NCBI GenBank assembly: GCA_018831265.1
Contig: JAHJCO010000003.1
Span: forward strand, 1-36,587
Source: Actinomycetota bacterium
GTDB lineage: Bacteria; Actinomycetota; Geothermincolia; Fen-727; Anoxymicrobiaceae
Direction: 5' to 3'
Length of the DNA stretch: 36,587 nt
Shown here: piece by piece, positions 23,881 through 32,251 of the stretch
Position numbering within the stretch: the first letter of the stretch is position 1
Layout of the letters: the number at the start of each line of letters is the position of its first letter
Program-made: the position numbers and the translations under genes
The notes under the pieces: generated by a model
The model's database searches: none
What the model was told of the DNA's origin: nothing
Seen by the model: only the letters and a program-made list of their open reading frames with translations

Positions 23881-25386
23881 ATGGGCATCGACTCTATCAT
23901 CATTATCGGGGCGGGGGTCGCCGGGCTCTCGGCCGGCTGCTACGCCCGGATGAACGGTTACGATACCACCATCTTCGAGATGCACGACAAGCCGGGCGGC
24001 GTGTGCACCTCGTGGACGCGAGAGGGGTACACCTTCGACGGTTGTATCCACTGGCTGGTGGGCTCGCGACCCGACAGCGAGTACAACCGGATATGGCGGG
24101 AGCTGGGTGCCCTGCAGGGGCGCACCATCGTCGACCACGAGGAGTTCTGCCGGGTCGAGGGCGAGGGCGGCAAGGCGCTGGTGATCTACACAGACGCCGA
24201 CCGGCTGGGCGCCCACCTGAAGCAGCTCTCCCCCCGGGACTCCGCGCTCTTCGACCGGATGGTCTGTGACATCAAGGCTCTGACCGCGATGCCCGCGGCG
24301 CCGGAGAACCCCCCCGAGCTCCGCAGGCCGCTGGACGGCCTGAAGATGCTGCCGGGGATGCTGCCCCTTGCCGGGCCGTTCATGCGCTGGAGGGGGAAAT
24401 CGATACAGGAGTTCGGCGCCGGCCTCTCCGATGAGTTCCTGCGCGACGCCTTCCCGCGGGTGTTCGAGGTACCGGACTTTCCCATGCTGGCGGCGCTGAT
24501 GACCTTCGCCTGGATGCACGCGCGGGATGCCGGGTATCCCGTCGGAGGCTCGCTCGAGTTCTCGCGCGCCATCGAGCGGCGCTACCTCGACCTTGGTAGG
24601 GCCGTCTCCTACAAATCGCGGGTGGAGAAAATACTGGCCGAGGGGGGCCGCGCGGTGGGGGTCATGTTGGCCGACGGCAGCGAGCACAGGGCCGACGTCG
24701 TGGTCTCGGCCGCCGACGGGCACAGCACCATCTTCGATATGCTGGACGGCCGGTTCACCGATCCCGAGATAAGAGGGTACTACGCGACCTTCCCGCTGTT
24801 CCCGGCGATAATGCAGGTGTCCCTGGGGGTCGACGCCGACTTCAGCGACGAGCCCCACATGGTCAACTTCCCGCTCAAGAAGCCGTTCCTGGCCGCCGGA
24901 AAGGCATACGACCGTATCGCCATCCAACACTACTGCTACGACCCCACCATGGCCCCGGAGGGCAAGTCGGCGCTGGTGGTCTACCTGGAGTCCGACTTCG
25001 ACTACTGGAAGGCCCTGCGCAAGGACAGAAAGCGCTACAAGGCCGAGAAGGAGGAGGTTGCCGCCGCGGTCATCGCCGCCATCGCCTCACGGCACCGGGG
25101 ATTCGCGGGGAAGGTCGAGGTCGTGGACGTGGCGACGCCCGCCACCTACGAGCGCTACACCGGGAACTGGCGTGGCAGCTTCGAGGGATTCCTTATCACC
25201 ACCAGGACCAGCAAGTACATGTTAAAGGGGATGAAGCGGGAGTTGCCCGGGCTCGAGCGTTTCTACATGATCGGCCAGTGGCTGTCCCCCGGTGGAGGCC
25301 TCCCTCCGGCCGCCCAGCACGGACGCGAGATTATCCAGCTCATCTGCACAAGGGACGGGCGCACCTTCACCACATCGGAAGCCTGA
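23881..25386 (+). CDS. Phytoene desaturase-like FAD-dependent oxidoreductase
   Basis: A 501-residue flavoprotein of the CrtI/retinol-saturase group. The dinucleotide-binding motif is IIIIGAGVAGLSAGCYARMN with the following FEMHDKPGGVCTSW. A middle GYPVGGSLEFSRAIERR segment and VVSAADGHSTIFDML are typical of the family, as is the C-terminal FAD strand FYMIGQWLSPGGGLPPAAQHG. ATG 23881 follows GGAAGGGG. Relatives desaturate carotenoids or saturate polyunsaturated lipids; no other carotenoid gene is here, so a lipid or quinone substrate is equally possible. It is divergent from the glycyl radical enzyme and ends at a terminator. Confidence 0.88.
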   Translation: MGIDSIIIIGAGVAGLSAGCYARMNGYDTTIFEMHDKPGGVCTSWTREGYTFDGCIHWLVGSRPDSEYNRIWRELGALQGRTIVDHEEFCRVEGEGGKALVIYTDADRLGAHLKQLSPRDSALFDRMVCDIKALTAMPAAPENPPELRRPLDGLKMLPGMLPLAGPFMRWRGKSIQEFGAGLSDEFLRDAFPRVFEVPDFPMLAALMTFAWMHARDAGYPVGGSLEFSRAIERRYLDLGRAVSYKSRVEKILAEGGRAVGVMLADGSEHRADVVVSAADGHSTIFDMLDGRFTDPEIRGYYATFPLFPAIMQVSLGVDADFSDEPHMVNFPLKKPFLAAGKAYDRIAIQHYCYDPTMAPEGKSALVVYLESDFDYWKALRKDRKRYKAEKEEVAAAVIAAIASRHRGFAGKVEVVDVATPATYERYTGNWRGSFEGFLITTRTSKYMLKGMKRELPGLERFYMIGQWLSPGGGLPPAAQHGREIIQLICTRDGRTFTTSEA

Positions 25387-25430
25387 ACAACGCAGGACTA
25401 CCTCGAACAGTTCTCCACATGACCCCTCGA

Positions 25431-25453
25431 GGGTGGCCCCGAGCCGCCCTTTT
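25431..25453 (+). terminator. Rho-independent terminator
   Basis: GGGTGGC (25431-25437) pairs with GCCGCCC (25443-25449) with one G-T pair across CCCGA, followed by TTTT. It ends the FAD oxidoreductase transcript 45 bases after its stop and separates it from the convergent kinase gene. Confidence 0.75.
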
Positions 25454-25509
25454 CACCACTGGTTGAGAAGCCGGCAGCCGGCGAGATGACCAGCCGCCCG
25501 GGCGAGATG

Positions 25510-27012
25510 TTACCCGATCGGTCGGTCATCCGGTTCGAACTCGTGAAGCACGAACTCGAAGCAGGCACCCCCGTCGTTGTATGCCTGTATCTCCCCCCCG
25601 TAGACTTTGATTATGTTCTCCACGGTAGATAGCCCGATGCCCGTCTCGCCTGTCCGCCCCTTGAAGAAAGGAACGAATATCTTGTCCAGCTCCCACCCCG
25701 GAATCCCCGACCCGTTGTCCCTGACCAGGTACCTGTGGCCCCCGTCCAGGTCATCTCCGAGGTACGATACTCCTATCACCGGTTTCGCGCTTTCATTGTG
25801 CTTTATCGCGTTCCCTATGAGGTTGGTGAAGACCTGGTAGACGTGCGCCTCGCTGGCCACCACGTGCCCGAGGTCTTCCGAGAGCTTCACCTCGATACCT
25901 CGTTCCTCTATGGCGCTGTTCCTCTCGTTCATTATCCTCTTGACCACTTCCCCGACATCCACACGGGATACCTCCCTGGGCTGCTGGCCTGCCTCGGCCA
26001 GCGCAAGGATGTCGTCTATGAGCCTCGCCATCGACATGGTGCTTCTGCTGATTATGGTCGCCATTTCCTTCGCGTCTTTCCTCTCCTCCTCGGTGCTTAC
26101 TGCCATGACCCGTTCCTCGAGAATGGAACCTGCCACCGTCATCGAGGTGAGAGGGCCCTTCAGGTCGTGCGAGACCGTGTGCGCGAAGCCCTTGAGCTCC
26201 AGGTTCATTCTCTCGAGCTCCTCCTTCGACGACTTCAACCGTTCCGCCATGGTGTTGAAGGTCTGCGCCAGGAACCCGAACTCGTCGCGCTTCTCGATGT
26301 CGACCCGGGCGTCCAGGTCGTCTTCCCCGAGCCGGGACGCGGCGTTCCCCAGCTTGTTCACGGAGGAGATTATGTCACGGACGATCATGACGGCGATCAG
26401 GAGCACCGCTATCCCCAGGAGACCTATGGTAACAAGCGAGATCCGAACCCCCAGTCGGGAGACCTCATCCGCGTCGGCGACCGCCTGCTCAGCGCGTGGC
26501 TTCTCTATCTCGATAACGGACTCGACCAGGGGGAGGAACCGCGTCTCGTAATCGGCTATCAACCCCTGCTCGAGTGCCGCCCTCGCCTCCGCAGGTAGCA
26601 GCGATCTCACAGACTGAGTGGCCGATTGCAGGTCACCGTCCATCGCGTCGTACTCCACCCTGATCTTCTCGAGCGCCGCGGAGCGCTCCTTCTCGAGGTC
26701 AAGGTCCCCCCGGTCCGGGTACTCCTCTATTGCCCCCTGCCACTTGCCGAAGGCGGAGACGACGTTGTTCCTGTGGACCTCGTAGTCGGCGTACTCGTCC
26801 TTTCCGTCCAGCACTATCTCCCTCGCGTCACGCTTCTGCTCCGAGGCGTTCCTTCCCACCCGGAGGGCCTGGACGACTATGTCCTGTGACTGGAAGGCCT
26901 TCTTCCTGGCCGTAGCCGTGGCCGAGTCGCTCCAGATGATCACCCCGGCGGATATCGCGAAAGCCAGGAACACCATCAGCAGGAGGATTATCATCTTCGT
27001 TCTTATCCTCAG
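25510..27012 (-). CDS. Membrane sensor histidine kinase, paralogue of the kinase at 1057
   Basis: A 500-residue orphan kinase. After RIRTKM, a membrane helix (about 6-28) and an outer helical domain of about 170 residues (four-helix-like, rich in Glu/Arg/Ala) precede the second helix (about 190-212). HAMP follows, then a linker, His282 in TVSHDLKGPL, the N box NLIGNAIKHN, G1 RDNGSGIPGWELD, and GETGIGLSTVENII. It ends EIQAYNDGGACFEF like the kinase at 1057. I take CTG 27012 as start: AAGGAGGG lies six bases upstream, and the resulting RIRTKM aligns with SIRTKI of the paralogue, which begins at GTG. ATG 26994 is the alternative. No response regulator is adjacent. Confidence 0.9.
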   Translation of the reverse strand: MRIRTKMIILLLMVFLAFAISAGVIIWSDSATATARKKAFQSQDIVVQALRVGRNASEQKRDAREIVLDGKDEYADYEVHRNNVVSAFGKWQGAIEEYPDRGDLDLEKERSAALEKIRVEYDAMDGDLQSATQSVRSLLPAEARAALEQGLIADYETRFLPLVESVIEIEKPRAEQAVADADEVSRLGVRISLVTIGLLGIAVLLIAVMIVRDIISSVNKLGNAASRLGEDDLDARVDIEKRDEFGFLAQTFNTMAERLKSSKEELERMNLELKGFAHTVSHDLKGPLTSMTVAGSILEERVMAVSTEEERKDAKEMATIISRSTMSMARLIDDILALAEAGQQPREVSRVDVGEVVKRIMNERNSAIEERGIEVKLSEDLGHVVASEAHVYQVFTNLIGNAIKHNESAKPVIGVSYLGDDLDGGHRYLVRDNGSGIPGWELDKIFVPFFKGRTGETGIGLSTVENIIKVYGGEIQAYNDGGACFEFVLHEFEPDDRPIG

Positions 27013-27342
27013 TGTCCGCCCTCCTTCGGGAAAGAGTACCGGGAGATTTAAGGTATGAACGGGCAGTTCAGCGCCGCCTTCTCCGATACTGCACCTTACC
27101 ACGATTGCAGCCTCTCCGGCACCATCGACGGTCGCCCGCGATACGGCCTTTCTCTGCGTGCCGATTCTCCTCCCCGCTCCGTGAGGTCAGGCTGCCTCCA
27201 CCTTCCTCAGATCGACAACGCGGGGCGACTCTTTTCTCAGGATTCTCACAGCGGTTTTTCACACAAAGTCGGAATTTCCTTAATACCCGTTTGACCTATC
27301 GCCTCTAGCATGAAGTCGAACACCGACGCACTGGAGGCATCG
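27013..27342. other. Non-coding gap between divergent kinase and glycosyltransferase genes
   Basis: No gene is visible. A candidate plus-strand promoter is TTCACA (27258-27263), 17 bases, TAATAC (27281-27286), ahead of the glycosyltransferase. At 27181-27201 GTGAGGTCAGGCTGCCTCCAC loosely resembles the core-plus-arms repeats (TCAGGC core, GTGAGG/CCTCCAC arms), but the match is too weak to call. Confidence 0.35.
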
Positions 27343-30111
27343 ATGAACAGGATCCGCGATTACTTGCGTCGATTCGACGTCTACGACGGGCTGGCCCTGG
27401 CGCTCATGGCGGGCGTTCTGTGCCTGGCGCTGGCGTACTGGAGCAAGTACCCCGTACACATGGACACGTACTACCACATGGGGGTCACCTCCGGTTACGC
27501 GCGCGCCGGGGGCGTTGCGCTCCACTCGTTCTGGGAGTTCGCACCCGCGGGCAGGGCACAGCTCTATCCGCCGCTCCTGCACATCATCATGTTCGCCCTC
27601 ACCGGCCTGGGGCTCTCCACGTTGAGTGCCGGCAGGCTGGTAGCCTTCGCCGCGTTCCCGCTGATCGCCTTTACCACCTGGTACTGCATGAGAAGGCTCT
27701 TCTCCAGCCGCACCGCCTTCTACACCACCGTGCTCATGTGCTCCTGCTATCTTCTATTCTGGCATTCGGCGGTCGAGAGCGCGGCCTCGCTCGTGCTCGT
27801 CCTCACGCCCCTGATATTCGTCGCTGTGGAGAGGAACCGCAGGATCGCCGCGGCCGTGCTACTGGCGCTGGCGCTGTACAGCCACCTCACACTCGGCCAT
27901 CTGGTGGCCCTCACCCTCCTGATCTACGCGGTGCACAGGCGCAAGAACTTCAAGGAGATCGCGGTCGTACTGGTGGGGGCGTACCTCCTGTGGCTGCCCT
28001 GGGGGATTCACATCCTGGCCAACTACCGCTCCCTGAGCTTCAGCAGCCCTACGGGCGGCGGGATCTCGATACACGTGCTGATCTGGCTGGTCGCACTTGC
28101 CGGCTTCGTCTACTGCTACTTCAAGAAGGAACGCTACTACCTGCTACCGAGCTTCCTTCTGGGCTTCGTCCCCATCGCGTTCTTCTATCCGGACCGGTTC
28201 TGGAACGCGCACGTGTTCATGCCGCTGGCGATGCTCGGCGGGGTCGCGCTCTCCGGCCTGCACGGCTTCCTCGGTGAGAGGGCCTCGAGCCTGCTGCACA
28301 GCAGGACGGGTGCCAGGGCGTTTGCCGCCATCGTGATGGCGGTGCCGGTGGCCCTTTTCCTGTTCGTAGACCCGGTATACGCCACGGGGGGCCGCGGCGC
28401 GGGACCCGGAGGCGCCGGCATGCAGGGCATACGGGCTCCGGGGCAGCAGAGCTATCTCCCTGGGAACGGCCAGCTCCGGCCGGGTGCGAACGCCAATGTC
28501 AACGGACAGGTGCCCAACGGCCTCGGCGGCATGCCGTCCCCGCCGCAGCAGGGGGGGCGGTACGGCGTACCGGGGACCGTGGTGCAGCCTCCCGCTCCGC
28601 CAGGTGCCTCAACGGGACAGCCGGGGAACGGTATCGCCGTGGGACCCGGGATCATGGGAGGCCCGGCGGGTCCCGGCGGGAGCGGCCTTCGCTCCACGAA
28701 GACTACGATCCTCAGCCTGCTGAGCAACCAGGGGAGCAGCGTCAAGAACAATGGAATGGCCATGCAGCAGTCGTTGAGCGGCTCCGCGCTGATAGGCACG
28801 GACGAGCTCGAGCTTGCGCACATCATCGAAGCCAACAGCACCGAAGACCAGATCGTCCACTCCTCCTCGGGACCACTGGGCAACATGATCACCGGGTTGA
28901 CGGGACGCGCCTCCACGTCAGGGATGTTCCACGAGGTCAAGTCCGAGGGTAGCAGCGGCCCCGGTGAAGGTTCCGCCGCGGACGCGACTCTCATAGTAGT
29001 CCAGGGCGCGTCGGGGGGTGCGGGCACCTACGGCGCGACGGCCGGGGACCTCAACCCGGCAAGGAAGGGCCCGTCGGGTAACTCCAACATAGACACCTCG
29101 ACCTACGAGCTCGTCGGCACCGCCGGCGCATACAGCGTCTACCGCAACGCCGCAGCCACCTCGACGGTGACCGACCGCGGGACGGTCATTCCATGGTACG
29201 TGGTGTTCCCGTTGCTGGTCCTTGCGCTCGCGGCCATGCTCGTCGACTGGTTCCGTCCCGGCCCGGATCCGCTGCGTGACGGCGACCCGGTCCCGGTGCC
29301 CGCCGCACCGGCGCCGACGTCGGAGAGCCGCTCTCTGTTCAGCAACGGTCGGGTGCTCGCGATAGTACCGTGCTTCAACGAGGCACCCACCGTCGCGGAT
29401 GTGGTCCGCGAGGTCCGGCGCTCATCCGACCTCACCGACGTGCTCGTGGTCGACGACGGTTCGAATGACGGGACGGCGGCGGCCGCGTGGCGGGCGGGCG
29501 CGGTCGTCCTGTCGCACAGTGGGAACTCCGGCGTAGGGGCCGCGCTTCGGACCGGGATGCGTTATGCGCTGGACCACGGTTACACCTTCGCGGTGCAGGT
29601 GGACGGCGACGGACAGCACGACCCGGCCCAGATAGGGCGCCTGCTCGTCCCGCTGAGGTCGGGGGATTCCGACCTGGCAATCGGCTCACGCTTCCTCGGT
29701 GCCGACGGTTACCGGCCTCCGCCGCTGAGGCGGGCGGGCACGATCCTTCTGTCCCGCGCCGTGTCGGCCGCGACCGGGCGGACCGTGACCGATACCACCT
29801 CCGGGTTCAGGGCGATGAACAGGCGCGCGCTCGCCTTCCTCGCCGATCGCTATCCCGACGGCTACCCCGAGGCCGAGTCGCTGGTTTTGATGCACACGGC
29901 CGGCATCCGCTGGAAGGAGGTCCCTGTGCAGATGAGGGAGCGCGCGAACGGGAGGTCCTCGATAAGGGGTGTCGGCTCCATCGCCTTTATGCTGGGGACC
30001 CTCTGGCACATCGCGCTTGCCGCGCTGCCACCCGTTCCACGCGGAAAAGCCGCGCTCCGACCGTCGCCTGCAACGCACGCGATCGCCGACCCCCAGCTCG
30101 AGTGGAAGTGA
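27343..30111 (+). CDS. GT-C membrane glycosyltransferase fused to a GT2 (dolichyl-phosphate-sugar synthase-like) domain
   Basis: A 922-residue fusion. The N-terminal half has about ten membrane segments, and its first outer loop carries HMDTYYHMG with Asp41, the acidic motif of lipid-sugar-using GT-C enzymes (the DxYYH form recalls STT3/AglB oligosaccharyltransferases). Residues about 346-448 are a Gly/Pro/Asn/Gln-rich outer segment, followed by a soluble part (about 450-610) with VVQGASGGAGTYGATAG. One more helix (about 618-640) leads back to a cytoplasmic GT2 domain (about 667-900): VLAIVPCFNEAPTVADVVRE, VLVVDDGSNDGT, Asp754 in VQVDGDGQHDPAQ, GSRFLG and DTTSGFRAMNR. The GT2 part probably makes a polyprenyl-phosphate sugar that the GT-C part transfers outside. 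ATG 27343 follows GGAGG; ATG 27310 has no site. Confidence 0.87.
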   Translation: MNRIRDYLRRFDVYDGLALALMAGVLCLALAYWSKYPVHMDTYYHMGVTSGYARAGGVALHSFWEFAPAGRAQLYPPLLHIIMFALTGLGLSTLSAGRLVAFAAFPLIAFTTWYCMRRLFSSRTAFYTTVLMCSCYLLFWHSAVESAASLVLVLTPLIFVAVERNRRIAAAVLLALALYSHLTLGHLVALTLLIYAVHRRKNFKEIAVVLVGAYLLWLPWGIHILANYRSLSFSSPTGGGISIHVLIWLVALAGFVYCYFKKERYYLLPSFLLGFVPIAFFYPDRFWNAHVFMPLAMLGGVALSGLHGFLGERASSLLHSRTGARAFAAIVMAVPVALFLFVDPVYATGGRGAGPGGAGMQGIRAPGQQSYLPGNGQLRPGANANVNGQVPNGLGGMPSPPQQGGRYGVPGTVVQPPAPPGASTGQPGNGIAVGPGIMGGPAGPGGSGLRSTKTTILSLLSNQGSSVKNNGMAMQQSLSGSALIGTDELELAHIIEANSTEDQIVHSSSGPLGNMITGLTGRASTSGMFHEVKSEGSSGPGEGSAADATLIVVQGASGGAGTYGATAGDLNPARKGPSGNSNIDTSTYELVGTAGAYSVYRNAAATSTVTDRGTVIPWYVVFPLLVLALAAMLVDWFRPGPDPLRDGDPVPVPAAPAPTSESRSLFSNGRVLAIVPCFNEAPTVADVVREVRRSSDLTDVLVVDDGSNDGTAAAAWRAGAVVLSHSGNSGVGAALRTGMRYALDHGYTFAVQVDGDGQHDPAQIGRLLVPLRSGDSDLAIGSRFLGADGYRPPPLRRAGTILLSRAVSAATGRTVTDTTSGFRAMNRRALAFLADRYPDGYPEAESLVLMHTAGIRWKEVPVQMRERANGRSSIRGVGSIAFMLGTLWHIALAALPPVPRGKAALRPSPATHAIADPQLEWK

Positions 30112-30114
30112 CCC

Positions 30115-30152
30115 GTTAACAGTGCCAGGCACAGTCAACCCCCGGTGTTAAC
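30115..30152. repeat. Core-plus-arms palindromic repeat, copy C
   Basis: GTTAACA (30115-30121) and TGTTAAC (30146-30152) flank the core GTGCCAGGCAC (30122-30132). It fills the gap between the glycosyltransferase stop and the convergent kinase stop; the TAA stop of the kinase is part of the right arm. Confidence 0.8.
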
Positions 30153-31413
30153 CCCCAACCTGGTATGAGGCGGCGGTGTAGGTGGGGATGGTGAAGCTGA
30201 TGGTGGTGCCCCTGCCCGGCTCGCTGTCGGCCCGGATATGGCCGCCTTGTGCCTCGACCAGGCTCCTGGCGATGCTCAAGCCCAGCCCGGCACCCCCCGT
30301 GGCGCGCGCCCGCGACCGGTCCGCCCGGTAGAACCTCTCGAAGATGTAGGGGAGCTCCTCGGGGGGTATGCCCGACCCGTTGTCGCTGACGCTGAAGAGT
30401 ACGCCGCCGGGGCAGGTCGTCGCCTCGAGCCTCACCGTCCCGCCCGGGGGCAGGTGCGTGAGGGCGTTCCTCACCAGGTTGCCCAGCACCTGGTCGAGCC
30501 TGTGCTGGTCCGCCCTTACGCGTGGCAGCTCGTCGGGGACGCGCACTTGGATGGTGCCGGCCCCCTCGGCCACCTCGTGCTCGAACCTCGCGGCGACCGA
30601 ACGCACCGTCTGGGCGGCATCCACCGGGACCAGGTCCAGGTCCATCTTCCCGGCCTCCATCAGCGAGAGCTGCCTGAGGTCCTCTACCAGCCTCGACAGA
30701 AGGACCGCGTCCTCCATCAGCGAGTCCAGGGCCTCACGGGACTGCGGCACCTTGCCGTCCTGCATCAGCTCCAGCTGACCGCGAAGTGTGGCCAGGGGAT
30801 TGCGCAGCTCGTGCGCAATGTCCGCGACCATCTGCCTGCGGAGCTCCTCGTTGCGCTCCAGGCTGTCTGCGAGCGTGTTGAAGGCATGACCCAGCTCCTC
30901 CACCTCGGCCCCCCCGCCCACCTCGACCCGCTCCGAGTAGTTACCCTCGGCGATCTCGCGCGAGGCGCCGGTCAGCTCCGAGAGAGGCCTGGAGATGCGG
31001 TTGGCCAGGTAGAGGCTGAAGATGAGGGCGAGCATCACCCCGAGCACCCCCGCCAGCACGAAGATCCAGTTGAGGTAGCTAGGCTCTGGAGGGGGCGACA
31101 GCCTCTGCGGGAGCGGTGGGACGGGGTTCGGAACGGGCGCCGGCCGTGGAACCGTCTGCTGGGGGTTGGCCGGCCGTGGGGCGCTGTTGAACGGCTGGGG
31201 ATTGATCGGTTGACGGGCGTTCGGGTTGGCCGGGTAGAGTCCCTCATCCACCACGAACTTGTTGATCTGCCGGTGGGTGATGATGTTGGCCAGCAGCGCC
31301 GAGGCCAGGATGCAGATCAGGGCGACCCCGAGTATAGCCAGGAAGAGTCGCGTCTTGAGACTAAATGTTCTTCTGTGCTTTGAACCGGTATCCGACCCCG
31401 TAGACCGTCTCAA
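30148..31413 (-). CDS. OmpR-partner sensor histidine kinase with Pro-rich outer loop
   Basis: A 421-residue kinase. Two membrane segments (about 22-44 and 110-132) enclose an outer loop rich in Pro, Asn and Gln (for example PNPVPPLPQRLSPPPEP), with no recognisable sensor fold. HAMP follows, then His201 in DIAHELRNPLATLRGQ, N box LVRNALTH, G1 SDNGSGIPPEELP, F box IFERFYRADRSRA and G2 GGAGLGLSIARSLV. The frame overlaps the end of the response regulator; TTG 31413, preceded by GGAG, is my choice, overlapping it by 53 bases. Coupling to that regulator makes them partners. The last residues (YQVGG) and the stop come from repeat copy C. Confidence 0.9.
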   Translation of the reverse strand: MRRSTGSDTGSKHRRTFSLKTRLFLAILGVALICILASALLANIITHRQINKFVVDEGLYPANPNARQPINPQPFNSAPRPANPQQTVPRPAPVPNPVPPLPQRLSPPPEPSYLNWIFVLAGVLGVMLALIFSLYLANRISRPLSELTGASREIAEGNYSERVEVGGGAEVEELGHAFNTLADSLERNEELRRQMVADIAHELRNPLATLRGQLELMQDGKVPQSREALDSLMEDAVLLSRLVEDLRQLSLMEAGKMDLDLVPVDAAQTVRSVAARFEHEVAEGAGTIQVRVPDELPRVRADQHRLDQVLGNLVRNALTHLPPGGTVRLEATTCPGGVLFSVSDNGSGIPPEELPYIFERFYRADRSRARATGGAGLGLSIARSLVEAQGGHIRADSEPGRGTTISFTIPTYTAASYQVGG

Positions 31414-32065
31414 TGATGCTCCAGTCGCCGGCCTGCTCGGCGAGCTTTCTCCTGATGTTGCCAACGTGCGCGTCGATCGTCCTCTCGTAGCCCTCGAAGG
31501 AGTCCCCCTGGATGGCCTCGATGAGCCGGGACCGTGAGAAGACCCGCTCGGGGTCCGAAGCGAGCGCCAGCAGCAGGTCGAACTCGGTCGAAGTCAGCGA
31601 GACCGGCCGGCCCTCTATCTCGACGCTGTGCCGCTCGGTGTCCATGACAAGCGGCCCCGCCGCCACCGTGGGCCTCACCGGGTCCGCCACCATCGCCCTG
31701 CGTCGCAGCAGCGCCCTTATCCTGGCCACCAGCTCCCTGAAGCTGAACGGCTTGGTCATGTAGTCGTCGGCGCCGATCCCCAGGCCCTCCAGCTTGTCGA
31801 ACTCCTCGGAGCGCGCCGAGAGGATGATGATCGGCGTGTCCGAGGTCCCGCGGACGTGGCGGCAGAACTCCAACCCGTCCATTCGCGGCATCAGGATGTC
31901 CAGCACCACCAGGTCAGGCCGCTCGGCCCGCCAGGCCTCGAGGGCCTCGACGCCGTCGTACGCGGGCACGGTGACGTAACCCTCCTGCTCGAGGGCCGTC
32001 ACCAGCATGCCGACAAGCTTCTTCTCGTCATCGACGATGAGTATCTTCTCGTTCATGTGTAACAA
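31361..32065 (-). CDS. OmpR/PhoB-family response regulator
   Basis: A 234-residue regulator. The receiver domain has ILIVDDEKK, phospho-acceptor Asp56 in LVVLDILMPRMDG and Lys in DDYMTKPFSFRELVAR. The winged-helix domain ends ETVYGVGYRFKAQ and contains SLTSTEFDLLLALASDPERV. TTG 32065 has AAGGGG five bases upstream; ATG 32056, three codons later, is the other possible start. It overlaps the sensor kinase that follows. It is divergent from the radical SAM gene, with hairpin repeat G between. Confidence 0.94.
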   Translation of the reverse strand: MLHMNEKILIVDDEKKLVGMLVTALEQEGYVTVPAYDGVEALEAWRAERPDLVVLDILMPRMDGLEFCRHVRGTSDTPIIILSARSEEFDKLEGLGIGADDYMTKPFSFRELVARIRALLRRRAMVADPVRPTVAAGPLVMDTERHSVEIEGRPVSLTSTEFDLLLALASDPERVFSRSRLIEAIQGDSFEGYERTIDAHVGNIRRKLAEQAGDWSIIETVYGVGYRFKAQKNI

Positions 32066-32158
32066 TGATACCCCTTACAGCTGTGGTTTCACGTTAGCCC
32101 GCGCGTGTTACGGAAATGCGAAGGACTCCGGCGGTTCCGGTGAACAGACCGGACGATC

Positions 32159-32187
32159 TTCGCATCGGCGCCTGACCCCGATGCGAA
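32159..32187. repeat. Core-plus-arms hairpin repeat, copy G
   Basis: TTCGCATCGG (32159-32168) and CCGATGCGAA (32178-32187) form a perfect 10-bp stem around CGCCTGACC, the same core as copy D (TGCCTGACC) on a different stem. A third copy of the arm word, ATGCGAAG, lies at 32116-32123 and could pair with CTTCGCAT at 32158-32165 as an alternative hairpin. It lies between two divergent genes. Confidence 0.8.
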
Positions 32188-32251
32188 AACAGGGAACGTG
32201 GGGCCGTGGTCGAAGTAGCGGAACGAGCACACGCGGAGAGATGGGGAAGAT

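Noticed and set aside
27181..27201. Possible further core-plus-arms repeat
   Set aside because: The core is incomplete and the arms mismatch; similarity may be chance.
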